Shown one piece after another: positions 11,501-23,646 of a stretch of 64,000 nucleotides of DNA (position 1 is the stretch's first letter; each line of letters opens with the position of its first letter). The stretch is from Druceiella hillmani (Eukaryota > Arthropoda > Insecta > Lepidoptera > Hepialidae). The position numbers and the translations under genes are program-made. The DNA is taken from NCBI GenBank assembly GCA_039881145.1, contig JAYKKI010000137.1:2344501-2408500 (forward strand). Reading direction: 5' to 3'. The notes under the pieces were generated by a model. It was not told where the DNA came from and ran no database searches. It saw only the letters and a list, made by a program, of their open reading frames with translations.

Positions 11501-11762
11501 ATAAGTTTATTTATTGGAATGAGTCGGGTATGGAAAATTCTGCGTGTACATATAGGTGTTGGGAAGCTTTTTGCTAGATGGATACCCTATAATGTCCGAA
11601 CCCTAAAATCAACTTAGCATTAGTTGGTGTCGTGAAATATTAGAATAATTTCACTCAAAAGCTGCATCCCACATCGTCACGGATGAAGAAAACTACATCT
11701 GCGATTACGAAATTGAAACTAAGAGGCAGTTTTCATGGTGGGTATTTGCTCCTTGTTACTAG
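11501..11762 (+). pseudogene. mariner-family transposase relic
   Basis: Conceptual translation gives two pieces in different frames that match mariner transposase (IS630/Tc1/mariner, DDE/D class, nuclear cut-and-paste enzyme). Frame one from 11501 reads IGMSRVWKILRVHIGVGKLF then ARWIPYNV, the end of the helix-turn-helix region and the linker (family: GMSRVHKILHE.LGVRKLCARWIPH). Frame two from 11670 reads HIVTDEENYICDYEIETKRQ then FSWWVF, the block around the first catalytic Asp (family: IVTGDEKWIYYYDPETKRQSS.W). The Gly of the usual TGDE is lost. In-frame stops appear after 11583 and at 11760-11762, and the two pieces are joined by a frameshift. The N-terminus and the other catalytic residues are missing, and no terminal inverted repeats were found. 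This is a dead fragment, not an active source. Confidence 0.82.
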
Positions 11763-12366
11763 TTATGCAGTGAAAATTCAGTAGAGTGGGTTTTCTTCTT
11801 GTTAATAGTCGTCCAGCTGAAATTATTGATTTTTGCCACATTTTATTTGTAAGAACCATATTTTCGTCTATTTTTTTTCCTCAGATCTATTTGTTCCTAT
11901 ATACTTCTGATTATTTATTCCGGTAAATTATTATGTCAAAAATATTTCAGTGAACTAAATTATTTCCTGAAGTAAATTAACATAAAACAATAACATAAAA
12001 GGATATGGGGAATGAACCGATTTTCCTAATGTTTCGTTTTTAAAATAAATTAGTTGCAAAATAATGCCCATTTTCAAATACTTTGTTTGCCCCTATTGTA
12101 GCTACATGGTAAGCTATAAGTAACCCCAACTAAATTCTACAAGCGACAGATAATCGTTAGTGTCAATTATAATTTTCAAGGACTGTATTTCTATAATTGT
12201 ACCTACGTAACTATGTTGTACAACAACAAAATACGTTATTGCATGATAGTTCTTTAAAAAATACAAATATCCGGAAACTGTGGTTTCATTGCTTTGGTTT
12301 ACTATTAAATGAAAATCGCACATTAGACAGACGTTGGTCTTAGATGAGTACAATTTTATTACGCTG
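11763..12366. other. Gene-free sequence
   Basis: The start may still contain unrecognisable mariner sequence. A minus-strand open frame at 12114-12410 has no recognisable features. Confidence 0.45.
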
Positions 12367-12688
12367 AATAATATTTCAGACTTTTTCAAACTTTCGCGAT
12401 TCGAACACATATTTTATTTGATTTGACTCGGGTTTTTTCGCGGTAATTATATATTTAATGAGTGAACCTAGATATTATATATACTAAGTACTCACTATGT
12501 CCCGACGTTTCTGACTGGTTGCACAGCCTGTGGTCACGGGAAGACTTCCCGTGACCACAGGCTGTGCAACCAGTCAGAAACGTCGGGACATAGTGAGTAC
12601 TTAGTATATATAATATCTAGGTTCACTCATTAAATATATAATTACCGCGAAAAAACCCGAGTCAAATCAAATAAAATAATATTTCAGA
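12367..12688. mobile_element. Perfect 269-bp palindrome between 14-bp direct repeats
   Basis: Bases 12410-12678 read identically on both strands apart from the single central base at 12544: two 134-base arms with no mismatch. The 14-mer AATAATATTTCAGA occurs at 12367-12380 and again at 12675-12688, overlapping the palindrome's right edge, and looks like a target-site duplication. Each arm contains CCCG, TGACCACA, a stem (GGCTG/CAGTC), AGAAACGT and CGGG in that order. CCCG can pair with CGGG, giving a junction fold like the hammerhead-like units at 19.0 and 41.2 kb but with a divergent core. It could be a fold-back retroelement insertion or, because it is so perfect, a template-switch or library artefact. 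Confidence 0.85.
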
Positions 12689-13189
12689 TTTCTTTGAAAT
12701 ATAAAATTATACAATATAATTTTGTCCTTTAATTGACTTTAATATTTTTTCTAATAACTTTATCCTTTTTCCACTTTTTTGCCTAATTTACTTTTTTGTA
12801 TGAACAAAACGATGATACGGCTAACGAGAAGTAGTCGTTGTTAGAAATATATCAGTTGAATATATTATTCATATATCAGTTGAATTGATATATCGGTCTT
12901 GAATGAGTGATTCCGTTATGTTAACATATTTATAAACGTTACGATTATAATTAAACTGTACAAAATGTCGCTACTGTGAGCGAGAAATTCATGTTTTTAA
13001 TCTTATATCACAAAGAAAAGAAAAAAAGAGATTTTTCCTTTTATTAGATGGGAAGAAATGTTATTAAATCACTACATAATTTTACACATTTATATATTTT
13101 CTGCATGGATAAAAAGATATATACTGTTTTTTTGTTAAATTTTGCCTCTATTCGTATTATGTGGAAAGGCGTACAAAGAAAAATATTTT

Positions 13190-13196
<7 letters not shown>
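12689..13196. other. AT-rich gene-free sequence
   Basis: A small direct repeat (ATATATCAGTTGAAT, about 12846-12886) is visible. No gene is seen. Confidence 0.5.
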
Positions 13197-13249
<53 letters not shown>

Positions 13250-13250
13250 A
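13197..13250. repeat. (TA)n microsatellite
   Basis: An almost uninterrupted TA run with a single register slip near 13242. Open frames crossing it on both strands are artefacts. Confidence 0.97.
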
Positions 13251-14019
13251 AAAACTTCTAGATCTAAATCTAAAATTGCCCCCACATTCACCACTGAAAC
13301 ATTCACGTGGTTTCGCTTGCGTAAAATTACTACTATTTTTATTTCCAAATTTCACTTCAATGAAATGGAAGTGACGTGTGTCTTGTAACTTTCATTTCGT
13401 TCGTGAGGTAGGATAGTATCGAAAGTTTTTGTTCATCAGTTGTTAAGTTCGTATACTCGATTCTTATTGATTGTGTGCTCATAGCCAAATTTCAAGTCCT
13501 TAATTTGATCATGATAGAATGTGACTTAAATTTTCTAATATATTCGAAATATCATCCCACCGAAAGTTTGATTCAAGATCTATTAATTTTTAAGTATTTC
13601 TCTGTCAAAGCGACAAAAATACTGACGAAAAGGCATAACTTTAAAAGCTGTTTGGCTTTTTTTCCCTCTTTGAATAAATTTAGTTACTATTATCTTCGTA
13701 AAAATAGATTAATCGAACCTGTGTACTGGTTATATCGTTTTTAACATATCATCCGTTAAAAATAGAAAAAAAAATGTTGTGAGATGTAGATTACCATTGA
13801 CCATCTGCTTACATGTTGTCTGTTAGTGGGTTACAATTTTTGTGCATAAGTTTACTAAATTTGGAACATAAACAGTTCTTGTTTATCAAGACATGACCGA
13901 AAAGTTATGCAATTTGGGAAAAAATGCATTTAAATTAAAACATTAAGGGCGTAGTTCAGAGGACGTGTGAATTTTGTTACTTTTCCATGATAATGTTATG
14001 GATGTAAGGCGGAAGCTGA
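13251..14019. other. AT-rich gene-free sequence
   Basis: The open frame 13475-13744 plus has no motif or codon pattern supporting a gene. Confidence 0.45.
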
Positions 14020-14031
14020 TTATATATATAA

Positions 14032-14079
<48 letters not shown>
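14020..14079. repeat. (TA)n microsatellite
   Basis: A TA run with one AAG interruption near 14031. Confidence 0.97.
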
Positions 14080-14081
<2 letters not shown>

Positions 14082-15086
14082 ACGTGGTTTTAATAGATTA
14101 AAAGCAAAAAATTATAAATAAAAGACTATTTTCCCTAGATATAATTTAATATTATAGATTTAAATATAATAAATTTGAAATAAAGCATAATACGACATAA
14201 TTAGATTTACCATGCCAATGCTAGATAAATTGTTAATTTTAATTTTTTATTATAAAAATTATTTACACGAGTTTTTGATAAAAAAATCTCTCTATTAATA
14301 TTTAGGTATCTAAATAACATAATTACTTCTAACTGATCCCATTCTTCCAGAGTTTTTCGATGAGGATTTCACGCTGATTACTTTTTTTTTGGCACGTATG
14401 GTATGCTTGGTATGAAAAATAAGGCATCGGTTCTTCGTTAAATTAATTAACATATAAACTTTTTCATTGTGAAACCTTAATAATATTCTTATAAAATTTA
14501 CCTTCCAAATATAAAAATAACAATTAAGTGGAATTAAAAATTTACATAAAAGTTACCTTTAATTTTTTTATCTTTATGAAGAGATGTTTTTCATAGTTCA
14601 TGCGATAGTATGTATGTAGATAGTATATATAAATATATATTTACACATTCACTTAAAATGTTTAGCGAGAGCTTTTGCAAAAGGATCAGCTTCCTTGGCC
14701 CCGTATCGGGATGGAAAATTGTTTTTATGACCATATAAAAAACCTTACGTCGTCACCCTGACGGTAGGGGCCGTTAAACCATGTATAAGCTTCTTTAAAC
14801 AAGTCAAATCTGCTTGGCGGGAAGTAACCCTCTTTAGGGTAACGACTCAATATTACGATAGTACGGGCAAGATTATGTATTATTGACTAATGTCCAAAAT
14901 GATACAGTAAACACAGTAATTTAATTGAAATTTTGATATTTTATGTAAAATTAATTTAGCGAAAAAATGTCACACTAACCATTATGATACGTATGTATTA
15001 TCTCGATAATTGGTTGAAAGATTTGAATAAAGTTTTTGCCTTTTTTATTTTTAGAAAAAAATATTCAGTAGTAATCTAAAATTAAT
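14080..15086. other. Gene-free sequence with an unrecognised islet
   Basis: The stretch 14660-14870 is less AT-rich (for example TTGGCCCCGTATCGGGATGG near 14695 and TGACGGTAGGGGCCGTTAAA near 14759) but shows no persuasive frame in six-frame reading. It may be old repeat material. Confidence 0.4.
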
Positions 15087-15158
15087 TAATTTCTTTAATC
15101 CAAATTAAATTTAAAAATAATTCAATTTGGATTAAAGAAATTACATATATGTGTATGT

Positions 15159-15224
<66 letters not shown>

Positions 15225-15232
15225 TGTATATA

Positions 15233-15308
<76 letters not shown>

Positions 15309-15310
15309 CA
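15087..15310. repeat. Hairpin abutting a (TA)n microsatellite
   Basis: The 20-base arm 15087-15106 (TAATTTCTTTAATCCAAATT) is an exact inverted complement of 15124-15143. The TA-rich run then starts at once (15145) and continues with few interruptions to about 15310. Open frames on both strands here are read-through of the dinucleotide. Confidence 0.93.
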
Positions 15311-15988
15311 TGCATACGCATATATCATTATTCTCTTGTTTATTCGCATATATTAAAGGTAGAAAATTATGAGAATATTGTGTAATGTGAGTTTTGGAAT
15401 TTCTATCACACATAATTCTTTTTACTTTTTAAATTGTTTACGTCTTATTAAAATGATAGTTTTTAAGCTTTAAAACTTTCTGGCCGATTGAAATAGAAAT
15501 AGCTTTATATACTATATATGAAAGTGTGATTACTAAAGTGATATCATATGATGTAAATGAAAATATACACTCGAATTTTGTAATTTTATTGATCAACTTT
15601 TTTTTCTTTAAAAAGTTTTTAAAAAAAAAAACTTCTAAACTGTTGCAACATGTACTCGTATATTTTTTCCAATCGTCCCCATAATGTTAAAAAAAACTCC
15701 GGTAACCTCTGAAATATATTTGTTTCTTTCTTAACTTAGTATGAAATTCAAAACTTGTAGATTGTGATAATAGTATGGGGCGGTTTATTATAAATATTCT
15801 AGCCCAATGTGATATTTCTTTCACTCGTAAATTGTATTATAGGCAATACAGATAAAATATCATTTACAGATAAATTAAAACGGTGGGATGGAATATAACA
15901 CTAATTTTCCAATTACTTCGAAACGATAATCCGTTTTTGAATTGCTATTATAATTATAAATGGTCGTTAATAACAAGAACATTGATAC
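15311..15988. other. AT-rich gene-free sequence
   Basis: No gene or recognised repeat. A homopolymer-rich section lies at 15597-15640. Confidence 0.5.
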
Positions 15989-18968
<2,980 letters not shown>

Positions 18969-19027
18969 GACACAATTAAATAAAACTATGTGATGTAGTA
19001 TTATTTCTACTTTTTTTAAGTTCTGTA

Positions 19028-19069
19028 CCGCGACCTGGGTTTCGTTGTATTACATCATCTTCAGGTGGG
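19028..19069 (-). ncRNA. Hammerhead-like ribozyme motif, left arm of copy 1
   Basis: Reading the minus strand from 19068: CCAC (stem I), CTGAAGA (core, CUGANGA), one T, a stem-loop GATGTAATACAAC (stem II, one mismatch), GAAA (core), CC-CA-GGT (stem III with a two-base loop), C (the residue after which hammerheads cleave; the triplet is GTC), then GCGG closing stem I with one mismatch. The very short stem III is typical of the minimal Penelope-associated hammerheads, which are thought to act as dimers. The extra base between the core and stem II and the mismatches make activity of this copy doubtful. Confidence 0.55.
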
Positions 19070-19084
19070 CTATTAGCAAAGGTC

Positions 19085-19125
19085 TAACCTGAAGATGTTG
19101 TAATACAACGAAACCTAGATCGTGG
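19085..19125 (+). ncRNA. Hammerhead-like ribozyme motif, right arm of copy 1
   Basis: On the plus strand: CTGAAGA at 19089-19095, a perfect stem II (GTTGT/ACAAC around AAT), GAAA at 19110-19113, CCTAGATC and GTGG at 19122-19125. Stem I is weakened because the 5' strand is TAAC instead of CCAC, and stem III has one change (GAT for GGT). The left arm keeps the CCAC that this arm has lost, so the arms are damaged at different positions. Confidence 0.5.
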
Positions 19126-19233
19126 CAAAGAACTTAAACAAAGTAGAAATAATACTACATCACGTAGTTTCATTTAATTGTGAATAATAAATTTCCACAA
19201 AATTAACGCCAAATATTTTCAATATTTGCATAC

Positions 19234-20124
19234 AAGTTTCTTTTAAGAAAGGTTGTTTTAAATTTTTATCTTACAATAATTTTTAAAGTAGATTATATAG
19301 TATTTCAAATATTATACATTTTTGATTAGAGTATTTTTGCTTTTGTGTAGAACCTTTTTACAGCAGTATATATGTTCCTAATTTATTAACACAAGTTGAC
19401 GGAATTATTTAACATTTGAATACTAACTGAAAGCAGTTATACAGAACGTAAAACAATGTGGAGTATTGTCTCGCAAAGAGAACCCCGCGTCAAAAAATAT
19501 CATTCGATCTTTTAAAAGACATCTTCTCTAATATTTATGTGCATATACATATGTGTAAAAAAATTATTTTTTTTGTTTATTTGCGTTTTTCAGCTACTTC
19601 TTTTAATAAAGTTTAATTGAAAGTACCATGATGTCGTGATGTATGAACGGACATAACAAAATTCAGTTACGTCCTTTCACTTACGGAAACCTGAAAAAAG
19701 AAAACAATCAATAACAGTGCTATTTAGTACATAGTTGATATCACTTAAAGTATATATAGTATAGGAAATGCTACTTTCAAAGTTGCTGTTCAATATACAT
19801 ATATATATACTTAAAGCAAACAGTCAAATCAGGTAAACCCGACTTTGAGAGAAAGAAGGAGAGAAAGATCACTGGAATAATTCAATTTGGTTAAGGAATC
19901 ATTCGTTTTTCTTTTCTTTTCCTCAATTACTTTTCATATCCTCTCAACTAACATAGTTCAGTGTTCGAGGACGAATTAATCAGAGTGTGTTGTGAGTAAC
20001 TATATATGAAAGTTAGGCGTATTCTATCACCATTGGCATCGTAAAACACTCTAAGTTACTCAGCGAGGCATGGAAAGGCTTTTTTCTACGAAATATAATC
20101 AGAGTTTTTCAACGAAATATAATA
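19234..20124. other. Gene-free sequence
   Basis: ACGGACATAACAAAATTCAG...GTTACGTCC near 19649-19676 resembles GGACGAACATAACGAAGTTACGTTC at about 22238, perhaps two diverged pieces of one repeat. No gene is seen. Confidence 0.4.
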
Positions 20125-20440
20125 CGTTATAAGAAGAGGATAGACTTCACAGGAGAACTAAGGTTACCAATATAGCTCGAAAGATTTGCAGATTAAAGTA
20201 GCAATGGGCAGTTCACATTGTGCGCAGGACCGACGGCCGATTGGGAACAAAGTGTTTTCAATAGCGACCACGTACCAGAAGACGCAGATCGCGAGTCCTT
20301 CTCCTCTTAGGTAGACACATAATATGTTAAAGTCGCTGGAAAGCGCTGAATGTAAGCGGTATATAATGGATTGTTGTGGGAATTTATGAGGAAGTCAATG
20401 TTCTACAATGGACGTTTTCCAACTCAATAATAAGGTTATA
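20125..20440 (+). pseudogene. Non-LTR retrotransposon reverse-transcriptase C-terminal relic
   Basis: From 20154 the frame reads RTKVTNIARKICRLK, a stop, QWAVHIVRRTDGRLGTKCFQ, a stop, RPRTRRRRSR, and later LQWT. This matches the C-terminal tail of insect endonuclease-reverse transcriptases (family: RT.VTDIA.RI..LKWQWAGHIARRTDGRWG.KVLEWRPRTGRRSVGRPP.RW...YVQQWT), the part beyond the thumb in ORF2 of RTE/Jockey-like elements. About five stop codons interrupt the frame, so it is dead. Only this 3' end is present, as expected for a 5'-truncated insertion. The AATAATAAGGTTATAATGAA tail that follows fits the 3' end of such an element. I cannot settle the exact clade. Confidence 0.8.
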
Positions 20441-21690
20441 ATGAACAACATTTATAACCAAATAAATTTATAGCCAAGATAGTGGAAATAATTAAGTATA
20501 ACCAATTTGTTTGCTACAGAATGAAATATTCTTTATTATAATGTTATGTAGATATTAATGTAATGCATTTTACATGATACTATATTATGAAATTAAAATT
20601 AGTGTTACCTCATATTTTGCAAACAGAGAGGAATATAAAAACAGTATCCAGAATACAGCCGAATCACAAACCCTACAACTAAATGTAGTCCACTTAATAT
20701 AATTAGCATAATAAAATAATAAAATACACTAAAAATACGGAAGTCACAACTCTGAATATATTTGTGAAATAAATTGTACATAAATCTGTAATAAATTGTA
20801 CTGAACCAATAAAGCTTTCGCCTTCCAGATAAGGTAGACGGGTGGCCAATGTCGCTAATCGGAATTATGCAAATACTTATCTGACTGGAATGAATTAACA
20901 ACCAAAACTTAACCTGATAAGAACACCGAAAGCTCACATTACGAGCAGAAGCTTATCGCCTTCATGAATATGTAGAAGAACGAAAAATCTCGTACTCGTT
21001 CGGTTCGGCAAAGTGTTGATGTTTATTATATAAAATAAGAAAAGATGTTAAATTTGTTCACTTATTTCTCAGTTTATATCTGAATATATGGTACATGAAA
21101 TTATGAAAAAATAATTTTGAATTATTTAAGCCTTTTAACCAGCTTTTTCAAACGTATCTTGACACGTGAAACTGAAAAAATTGAATATTTTATTTGGTTT
21201 CTCTAAAATTTACGTGAATACTTTTATGGATTCAGTACTAAGGTATAATGTGGGTTATTATGCTCTATCAATGTGTTTAGTTTCTAGTTTCGACCTTGAA
21301 GGGTTTTTAAGGAAAACTCTTGAACTCTAAGGGATGGATACGTGTGCGATCTTAAAAAGATTTCGTTGTTTACATTTTTAGGTACAGTCTCCAAAAATTA
21401 TAAATTTAAATTTTAACAATTTTAATTTTTTAGAAGGTAACTATAATTATGTACTGAGTACTTACGGATAAAGAAAATGTGTTTAACCAGATTTTGTTGC
21501 AATTAAAATTATTTGTTTCGGTTTTTCCGATATTTGTGTTTTGGCTACAAAAACATTTTTTTATAATATATTTACACAATTATATACAAGAAAAAAGTTT
21601 TGCACGAGGATGAAGAATGCAAGAAAAAGGCTAGTTTTATTCAAAATTTTGAAGCCGAATGGATCTAGACAAAATTCTTTATAAAAATCG
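20441..21690. other. AT-rich gene-free sequence
   Basis: The minus-strand open frame 20605-20937 (110 codons) is hydrophobic and unrecognised; no start context or motif supports it. Nothing else is supported. Confidence 0.4.
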
Positions 21691-21694
21691 AAAT

Positions 21695-21785
21695 TTAGGC
21701 GTATCTATCTCTCCGTCTGTTCGTCCATACATCACACTGCCATAACTGTTCCAATTGAACGGATTGCATGAAAATGAAAAATAAT
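21695..21785 (+). repeat. Probable non-LTR 3'-region fragment
   Basis: TATCTCTCCGTCTGTTCGTC followed by CACACTGCCATAACTGTTCC and AACGGATTGCATGAAAATGA follows the order of an insect repeat segment (TCTGTC runs, CACACCGCC..AACTACTGAACCGATTTGCATGAAA). Assignment is by recalled motif order only. Confidence 0.4.
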
Positions 21786-23595
21786 GTACTTTAATTGAGA
21801 TATAATTCATACGAAGTAATTGTAAAAATATATTAAATATGGTCATTAACAACATTCAATTTCATTTCTTCTAATTCTTTCTTTCAATAAATAATAAATC
21901 TGCCGCAACGCGCGTTAATAAACGCATTTCCTCTTAGTTCCCTAGAAGTTTTGAATTCTTGAGAAGTGTTTAATGATAAAAATTCAAAATCTTTTTCAGA
22001 GTTTGTAAACTCGTGAAAATCAAAATCATACATTCACTTCGTGGTTTAATATTTCACCTGTGCTAAAAAGACACCCTTGATTTACATATATAGAACTGTG
22101 TATTAAAGAATATAATTTAAGGCGTTACTAATTTTTATTCATTGTCACGATACTCGCAAATTTACTTGCAAATTTTTATGCAAATGGATTTAACCCTGCA
22201 GAAACTACAATGGTATGACGAATAAGAAGGGGTGAAAGGACGAACATAACGAAGTTACGTTCTCCTTTTGTCATTTGGCTTTAGACACTTGATAATTATG
22301 TCATGCACCCGTAAGGATGTTAAAAAATTAGAAATATTTGTAAATAAGGGAAAATATTTGCAAATACTTAACCCGATAAAATTGATTGATATGTGTCTCT
22401 TTTAGGCCTAAAAGTGATCTTTAGTTACAATTATCTTTAGAAACATTTTAGTTACTCATAAAGTAGGTATATCATATAAATTATGATCGTATTTGTAAGA
22501 GAATTTTAAACATTAATTTCAAGTCAAGATTTTCTTTATCGTATACTCCTTTTATGTATGTTTATACTCCTTTTGTGTAATAAAATTTATTTTCTTACCT
22601 AACTTTAATGTCTGCTAATATGTTTTTGCTCCATTTGCTCTCATCATGTCTGTTTTACCGTCTCGTCTAGTTTTACTTTACTGATAGATTTACTGTTGAA
22701 TTAACTTTAGAATGATTTAGGGATTAGACAGATATATTTGTTTATTCCAACCTAGAGCCATAAGTAATTTTTTTTTCTCCGTGATGTATGCGGATAAATT
22801 TTATATTTGCCTTGTTATTAATACTTTGTCACCTCCATTCTTTAATGGAATTCAAGATAAGTAATAAATAATCTAAATTAATAATAATAATAAGACATAA
22901 TTAATAATATGTCTGAATTGAAAAATACGCTTTAATATATAGTTTATAGCGATCAATCTATCGAGCTAAATTTTGTTTTACATTATTCTGATATCAAAAT
23001 AACACCATGTTTTTAAACTTTTTCCAAAAAAAAATCAATATAGAGAGATATCTTGAGAGTGTTGTTTATTCCATTTGTTTTAATTTTGAATAATGCAAGA
23101 TATAATTAAAAAACAACTAAACGTTCAGAGTAATTTGTCTCAATAGGAATAACAGGATTCTTATAAGATTGCTCACGTATCTGTTACAGGCTATTACCTC
23201 TGAAACCGAGCAATGTAGAAAATGTGACATTTGGCGTAATTGATAAATTTATTTGCATACATTCCGGTAGCTAACATATTAAAATATTAGTAGTTTAATT
23301 TTAGAGGTGGCAAATTAAGTTTTAAAAGAATATTATTTTGTTTTTATTTATTTTATGTAAGTGAAATATATTAGAAATGAACTAGTTTTAATACAAAATC
23401 ATGAAAAATTAGTTTGGGTAACACCTGACCAAAAACTAGGAATATTACATCGTTTATCCTAGGTTTTATAGTTCTTGATGTGATTTTATACCTTTGAAAG
23501 ATATACTAGGCAATATGTTAATATGGTCACAAATAATATTAATATTTACATATAGTTTAATTGAAACACGTGGTAGTCATATATCTTTGAACTAT

Positions 23596-23598
<3 letters not shown>
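21786..23598. other. AT-rich gene-free sequence
   Basis: Apart from the short self-complementary ACATAACGAAGTTACGTTC near 22244 nothing stands out. No gene is supported. Confidence 0.45.

Positions 23599-23643
<45 letters not shown>
23599..23643. repeat. (TA)n microsatellite
   Basis: An uninterrupted AT dinucleotide run. Confidence 0.97.

Positions 23644-23646
<3 letters not shown>

Larger units (their letters stand above)
18969..19226. mobile_element. Fold-back retroelement with hammerhead-like cores, copy 1
   Basis: Two arms of about 100 bases (18971-19069 and about 19081-19182) are inverted copies of each other at roughly 90% identity. A tail shared with copy 2 at 41.1 kb (GTGAATAATAAATTTCCACA, then AAATTAACGCCAAATATTTTC) follows the right arm. 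A flanking TGCATAC occurs at 18962-18968 and 19227-19233, consistent with a short target-site duplication. Each arm carries CTGAAGA, a stem-loop and GAAAC, the conserved core of hammerhead ribozymes. PLE-type hammerheads sit in the repeated ends of Penelope-like retroelements (family knowledge). I infer a non-autonomous or 5'-truncated, inverted PLE-type insertion; no reverse-transcriptase frame is present. Confidence 0.7.

Noticed and set aside
13475..13744. 89-codon plus-strand frame
   Set aside because: No recognised domain and no compositional shift from flanking non-coding DNA.
18971..19182. Reading the fold-back element as a DNA-transposon MITE
   Set aside because: The family has a shared tail beyond the hairpin, its apparent target duplications differ in length between copies, and its arms carry hammerhead-like cores, all of which fit a Penelope-type retroelement better.
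20605..20937. 110-codon minus-strand frame
   Set aside because: Hydrophobic residues from T-rich sequence; no motif, and no neighbouring exon could be recognised.
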